From: Armatimonadota bacterium
GTDB lineage: Bacteria; Armatimonadota; UBA5829; DTJY01
DNA length: 64,000 nt
Assembly: GCA_017993055.1 (NCBI GenBank)
Contig: JAGONM010000001.1
Location: 124,001-188,000 of the forward strand
Reading direction: 5' to 3'
The first letter of the stretch is position 1. Each line of letters begins with the position of its first letter. A program made the position numbers and the translations under genes. Below, in pieces: positions 59,965 to 64,000 of the stretch. The notes under the pieces were generated by a model. That model was not told the DNA's origin and ran no database searches. It saw only the letters and a list, made by a program, of their open reading frames with translations.

Positions 59965-60000
59965 CCCGATACCGGGCGATGGGGATCGCCCGGTATCGGG
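59965..60000 (-). terminator. 15-bp perfect hairpin after pilC
   Basis: CCCGATACCGGGCGA (59965-59979) pairs with TCGCCCGGTATCGGG (59986-60000), 6-base loop. No T-run. Placed 10 bases after the pilC stop, between it and the sigma-GGDEF start; it may end the pil transcript or be an operator for the sigma gene. Confidence 0.6.
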
Positions 60001-60009
60001 AGTTGAATG

Positions 60010-61218
60010 CTATCCTATGCTGCTGACGAGCTTGAATATCGGGCCCATGACCGAGACGGCAATGAAACCGACCACAACGCCCATAAAGACGATGAGCAGA
60101 GGCTCGATCATCGAGGTCAGACCCTTGACGGCGGCATCCACCTCTCGGTCGTAAAAGTCCGAGACCTTGATCAACATCTCGCTGAGGCGGCCGGTCTCCT
60201 CGCCGACGTCAATCATGTGCGTGACCATCGTCGGGAACATCCCGCTGGACGCAAGGGGCGCGCTCACCTTCTGCCCTTCGCGAACGCTGTCCCGAGCGTT
60301 GTCCACCGCTTGCGCGAGGACGGTATTGCCGGCGGTCTCGCCGACGATCTCGAGAGCCCGCATCATCGGAACGCCGCTGCTCACCAGCGTGCCGAATGTT
60401 CGAGAGAACCGCGAGACGGCCATCTTGAGGACAATGTCGCCGACGAGCGGAGCCTTCAGCTTCAGCATGTCAATCTGGTATCGGCCGGCCTTGGTGCGCC
60501 CGTACGCGCGCACGAACAGCACGCCGCCTATGATAAGGCCGAGCGGGATATACCAGTAGGCCTTGAATAGCGCGCTGCCGTCGAAGAGCAGGCGCGTGGC
60601 CGGCGGCATCTCGACGTCCATGCTCACGAAGATCTCCTTGAACTTCGGCAGAACGAACATGAACAGCGCGCAGATCATCAGGACTGAGAAGACCAGGACG
60701 ATGATCGGGTACATCATGGCCGACTTGATCTTGGTGCGTATGTCCATCTCGGTCTCGAGGAAGCCGGCGAGCCTGTCGAGAACGGTATCGAGCACGCCGC
60801 CAAGTTCCGCCGCGCGAATCATGTTGACGTACAGCTTGGAGAAGACGTTCGGGTGCTTGGCGAAGGCATCCGTCAGGCTCATGCCGCTCTTGACGTCTCG
60901 CATAGACTGACTGATCACGGGCTTCAGCACATCGTCCTTCGTCTGGTTCTCCAGGATGTCGAGGCACTTGATGATACTGATGCCGGCGTCAATCATCGTA
61001 GCGAACTGGCGGCTGAACACGACGAGCGTGTTGAGCTTGAGCTTCTTGAACCTGTCGAAGCCGGTGAACCTGGCGCCCGTCCTGGCTTCGCGGATATCCA
61101 GCACGTGATACCGCTGGTCGTGAAGCTTGGAGAGGACCAACTGCTGGTTGTCGGCCTCTATCTTGCCCTTGACGGATCTCCCTGACTGGTCAACCGCCGT
61201 GTATGCAAATGTAGACAT
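60010..61218 (-). CDS. pilC: Type IV pilus assembly / type II secretion inner-membrane protein PilC (GspF family)
   Basis: 402 residues. Two T2SF repeats: the first has FSRQFATMIDAGISIIKCLD and the second has FSRTFGTLVSSGVPMMRALE, each with a following 'G..L..A......F' segment. Three membrane segments sit around residues 170-190, 220-240 and 375-400. N-terminal YTAVDQSGRSVKGKIEA is the usual cytoplasmic opening. It is the platform that couples the ATPases PilB and PilT to the pilus. Encoded with pilT and pilB upstream, so the set is for pili or pseudopili. Confidence 0.93.
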   Translation of the reverse strand: MSTFAYTAVDQSGRSVKGKIEADNQQLVLSKLHDQRYHVLDIREARTGARFTGFDRFKKLKLNTLVVFSRQFATMIDAGISIIKCLDILENQTKDDVLKPVISQSMRDVKSGMSLTDAFAKHPNVFSKLYVNMIRAAELGGVLDTVLDRLAGFLETEMDIRTKIKSAMMYPIIVLVFSVLMICALFMFVLPKFKEIFVSMDVEMPPATRLLFDGSALFKAYWYIPLGLIIGGVLFVRAYGRTKAGRYQIDMLKLKAPLVGDIVLKMAVSRFSRTFGTLVSSGVPMMRALEIVGETAGNTVLAQAVDNARDSVREGQKVSAPLASSGMFPTMVTHMIDVGEETGRLSEMLIKVSDFYDREVDAAVKGLTSMIEPLLIVFMGVVVGFIAVSVMGPIFKLVSSIG

Positions 61219-61299
61219 GTCGCTCTTCCCTTCCTGTGTGTCTCCCTCCGGAAGTCGAGGCTCCGTCAGAGCCGCGAACTCCGGAAAGGAAGTCGGTCA

Positions 61300-62559
61300 T
61301 CAACTGCCGTTAAGCAACCTGGTGAAGTTGTCTCTGTCTATGGCCCTGCTGACGGCCTCTTCGTAGCTGATCACGCCGTTCCTGTGAGCGTCGGCGAGCA
61401 CGCGATCCATCGCCTGCATGCCGGCTGCTCCTCCGGTCTCGATGGACGAGTATATCTGATAGGTCTTGCCTTCTCTGATTAGGTTCCTGATCGCCGGATT
61501 GGCCACCATGATCTCGATGGCCGCGTAGCGACCTCCGCCGACTCGCGGAATGAGCTGCTGGGCGACAACGGCTTCGATGGTGTTCGAGAGCTGTACCTTG
61601 ATCTGATCCTGCTGGTGCGCCGGGAAGACGTCCACCACCCTGTCAATGGTCTGCGGCGCGTTTCTCGTGTGCAAGGTGCCGAACACGAGGTGGCCGGTCT
61701 CAGCAAGGGTTATCGCGGCCGCGATCGTCTCCAGGTCGCGCATCTCGCCTACCAGTATGACATCCGGGTCCTCGCGCAGTATGGCGCGCAGGGCGTTCTC
61801 GAACGAGTCCGTGTCGGTGTTGAGTTCGCGCTGGTTAACCATGCACTTCCTGTGGTTGTGCAGATACTCGATCGGGTCTTCGATGGTCATTATGTGCCCG
61901 CTGCGCTCGCCGTTGATGTTGTCGATCATCGTCGCGATCGTCGTGGACTTTCCGCTTCCGGTCGGCCCGGTGACCAGGATCAACCCGCTGTGCTTGCGGG
62001 TCAGCTCGCGCAGGATCGGGGGAAGGCCGAGTTCCTCCATCGAGGGAATCTTCGTGGGAATCGCGCGCATTGCGACGCCGATGGAGCCGCGCTGCTTGTA
62101 GACGTTGACCCTGAATCGCCCGGCGTTCTTGACCCCGTAGGAGAAGTCGAGTTCGCGCGTCTTCTCGAACCACTGGATCTGATCGTTGCTCAGAATGTCG
62201 TAGATGAGCCGCTGGGTATCGCGCTGGCCGAGTTCGGCGTAAGGAGTGGCGACGAGATGTCCGTCGCAGCGCACCATCGGCGGCCTGCCGACGGTCAGGT
62301 GGATATCCGAGCTTCCCATCTCGCACCCGAGGCGAAGCAGATCGTCAATGTGCACGTCGGAGACCGGCTTGCCCTTCTGATCCGAAGACTGAGGCTCTTC
62401 GTCAAGCTTGTGCAGAAGGTCAATCTCCCGCATGTTCGGCTCCAGGCGATCGCCTTCGTCGAGCGCGACCGGTCGGCCCAGAAGGTCCGTCTCTTCGGTT
62501 TGCCGCCGGCTCAGGTCGTCCGGGCTTCCGGGCTGGTTCAAGAGGTCAATGTCCTGCAT
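61300..62559 (-). CDS. pilT: Twitching-motility retraction ATPase PilT with extended N-terminus
   Basis: 419 residues against the usual 345. Residues from about 75 are a normal PilT: GSSDIHLTVGRPPMVR, Walker A GPTGSGKSTTIATM, Asp box DPIEYLHNHRK, Walker B LVGEMRDLETI, and the C-terminal AIRNLIREGKTYQI retraction motif. The extra 70 N-terminal residues contain three copies of a short DLL-P motif (IDLLNQPGSPDDL, TDLLGRPVALDEG, IDLLHKLDEEP), maybe protein-binding. The stop lies 81 bases before the pilC start. Cytoplasmic hexamer removing pilin from the fibre. Confidence 0.93.
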   Translation of the reverse strand: MQDIDLLNQPGSPDDLSRRQTEETDLLGRPVALDEGDRLEPNMREIDLLHKLDEEPQSSDQKGKPVSDVHIDDLLRLGCEMGSSDIHLTVGRPPMVRCDGHLVATPYAELGQRDTQRLIYDILSNDQIQWFEKTRELDFSYGVKNAGRFRVNVYKQRGSIGVAMRAIPTKIPSMEELGLPPILRELTRKHSGLILVTGPTGSGKSTTIATMIDNINGERSGHIMTIEDPIEYLHNHRKCMVNQRELNTDTDSFENALRAILREDPDVILVGEMRDLETIAAAITLAETGHLVFGTLHTRNAPQTIDRVVDVFPAHQQDQIKVQLSNTIEAVVAQQLIPRVGGGRYAAIEIMVANPAIRNLIREGKTYQIYSSIETGGAAGMQAMDRVLADAHRNGVISYEEAVSRAIDRDNFTRLLNGS

Positions 62560-62591
62560 CTGGTATTATCTCCCGCTGGTCCGGCTCCTGC

Positions 62592-64000
62592 CTAGCCGGA
62601 ATAGATCACCCTCAGCGACTCCTCGAGGGTCGTCATGCCGAGAAGAATCTTCTCCATGGCATCATCTCTGAGCGTCTTCATCCCGGCCTCCACCGCGGCT
62701 TCCTTGAGCGCATACGATGAGGACCTGGCCAGGACTAGATCGCGAATCTTGTCCGTTATGGGCATCAGCTCGTATATGCCGATCCTGCCCTTGTATCCCG
62801 TGCCCTTGCAGTGGTCGCATCCCTTGCCCCGCGAGAAGGTTACCTCGGAGTCCTCCTCGACGTTCATGCCGAGACGCCGGATGGCGTCGCGGGGCGGGGA
62901 ATACGTCTCCTTGCACTTCGGGCATATCATCCTGAGGAGTCTCTGGGCCAGCACTCCGATCACCGACGATGCGATCAGGAAGGATTCGACATCCATCTCC
63001 TGAAGCCTGGTGACCGCGCCGGGCGCGTCGTTCGTGTGCAACGTCGAGAGCACCAGGTGGCCGGTGAGGGCCGCCTCGATGGCGATCGTCGCGGTTTCCT
63101 TGTCGCGGATCTCGCCGACCATTATGATGTTCGGGTCCTGGCGCAGCATGGTCCGCAGGCCGCTCGCAAAGGTCATGCCCGCCCGGACGTTGACCTGCGT
63201 CTGGGTGATGCCCGCAAGCTCGTACTCGACCGGGTCTTCGATGGTAAGGATGTTCTTCTCGCCCGAGTTGAGCTTCGAGAGCACCGAGTACAGCGTGGTT
63301 GACTTGCCGCTGCCGGTGGGGCCGGTGACCAGTATTATCCCGTAGCTCCGGCTGATGATTGACTCGAACATGTCCTGGGTGTTGGGAAGCAGACCCAGCT
63401 TGTTCAGACCAATCATGATGGAGCTCTTGTCGAGGACCCTCAGTACGACTTTCTCTCCGTAGACCGACGGCAGAGTGGACACGCGGAAGTCGTACTGCTT
63501 GCCGTCAACCACCGCGCTGATGCGGCCGTCCTGCGGAGCGCGCTTCTCGGCGATGTCCATCTCGGACATGATCTTGATACGAGATATGAGCGACGCCTGA
63601 GCCTTCTTCGGAACCAGCAGGCCGTCGTGCAGTATGCCGTCTATGCGATAGCGCACCTTCAGCGACGTCTTCCCGGGCTCGAGGTGGATGTCGCTGCACT
63701 TGTCCTGTATCCCTCGGGTCAGTATGAGGTTGCACAGCCGTATGACCGGGGCTTCTTCGCTGAGCTCGCGAAGCTCCTCGATGCTGACCTCGTCCTCCTG
63801 GCTCTCGTCGTCGCCTTCGGTCAGGGCGATGTCGGCGGTCTCGATGTTGTCAATGAGTTCGTTGACGGCCTCTATTGACTGGCTGCCGCCGTAGAAGTGG
63901 CTGATCGCGCCGAGGATATCCTCTTCGGTAGCGATGACCGGCTCGACATCCAGTCCGGTGATAAGGCGGATCTCATCAATGGCGAAGATATCGAGCGGGT
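62592..64000 (-). CDS. pilB: Type IV pilus extension ATPase PilB (N-terminus beyond the window)
   Basis: C-terminal and central part of a GspE/PilB ATPase, continuing past the right edge. Visible are part of the N-terminal domain (VIRLCNLILTRGIQDKCSD), the ATP site GPTGSGKSTTLYSVL, Walker B region MVGEIRDKETATIAIEAALT, and the zinc-binding four-cysteine segment CPKCKETY ... CDHCKG of type II secretion/pilus ATPases. Its stop lies 32 bases before the pilT start. With PilT and PilC it drives pilus extension. The ending YSG and DDAMEKILLGMTTLEESLRV are typical. Confidence 0.93.
   Translation of the reverse strand, partial: PLDIFAIDEIRLITGLDVEPVIATEEDILGAISHFYGGSQSIEAVNELIDNIETADIALTEGDDESQEDEVSIEELRELSEEAPVIRLCNLILTRGIQDKCSDIHLEPGKTSLKVRYRIDGILHDGLLVPKKAQASLISRIKIMSEMDIAEKRAPQDGRISAVVDGKQYDFRVSTLPSVYGEKVVLRVLDKSSIMIGLNKLGLLPNTQDMFESIISRSYGIILVTGPTGSGKSTTLYSVLSKLNSGEKNILTIEDPVEYELAGITQTQVNVRAGMTFASGLRTMLRQDPNIIMVGEIRDKETATIAIEAALTGHLVLSTLHTNDAPGAVTRLQEMDVESFLIASSVIGVLAQRLLRMICPKCKETYSPPRDAIRRLGMNVEEDSEVTFSRGKGCDHCKGTGYKGRIGIYELMPITDKIRDLVLARSSSYALKEAAVEAGMKTLRDDAMEKILLGMTTLEESLRVIYSG

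Overview
The window is a GC-rich, densely packed bacterial chromosome segment. The organism makes lipopolysaccharide and has an outer membrane: lipid A, Kdo-transfer, BamA and TamB genes are all present. It probably has type IV pili, degrades carbohydrates, and carries a large iron-sulfur/radical-SAM locus that suggests an anaerobic or microaerophilic life. The mixture of outer-membrane genes, secreted sialidase-like and GHL10 hydrolases and unusual signalling fusions would fit a deep-branching phylum such as Armatimonadota. That placement is a guess; no rRNA or marker gene settles it. Almost every gene lies on the minus strand, many overlap by 1-20 bases, and GTG/TTG starts are common.

Layout. 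1-18130: envelope block, transcribed right to left: lipB-lipA, tamB-like, an ECF sigma factor, bamA, ompH/skp, a secreted coiled-coil protein, lpxD-lpxC-fabZ-lpxA-lpxB, msbA-like exporter, waaA and the start of lpxK. 18131-28520: accessory region of secreted proteins (sialidase, two PepSY/copper-amine-oxidase-N-like proteins, two caspase-fold proteins sharing a duplicated module, a GHL10-type hydrolase), with local duplications, an in-frame TAG and an array of four dyads upstream of the sialidase. 28521-35436: comF, a PfkB sugar kinase, and a sugar-nucleotide/surface-glycan run (wecG-like, ahcY, nucleotidyltransferase, DegT aminotransferase, galU-like). 35596-36140: four tRNA genes (Thr, Phe, Asp, Val in map order) behind a clear promoter, with a possible very short RNA just upstream. 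36319-37571: an ASCH protein and a lone plus-strand secreted protein between a near-perfect promoter and a terminator.

37647-48348: a run of fifteen minus-strand genes around iron-sulfur chemistry: ferredoxin, two NifX-like proteins, MBL hydrolase, Mrp-type ATPase, IscU-like scaffold, methyltransferase, three radical-SAM enzymes including a HydG-like one, a hotdog thioesterase, two MinD-type ATPases with inserted ferredoxin domains, and two DUF5320 proteins, headed by a PadR regulator. GTGTA/TACAC palindromes overlap both of the promoters I can see there. No hydrogenase or nitrogenase structural gene is present, so the product of this locus is open. It is the best candidate for an undescribed system.

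48494-58424: a carbohydrate ABC transporter operon (glycosidase, binding protein, two permeases) split by a plus-strand block holding a three-enzyme fusion (SGNH esterase + nucleoside-hydrolase-like + sialidase-like) and a broken relative of its middle domain. 58586-64000: a sigma-70 factor fused to a degenerate GGDEF domain, then pilC, pilT and a partial pilB.
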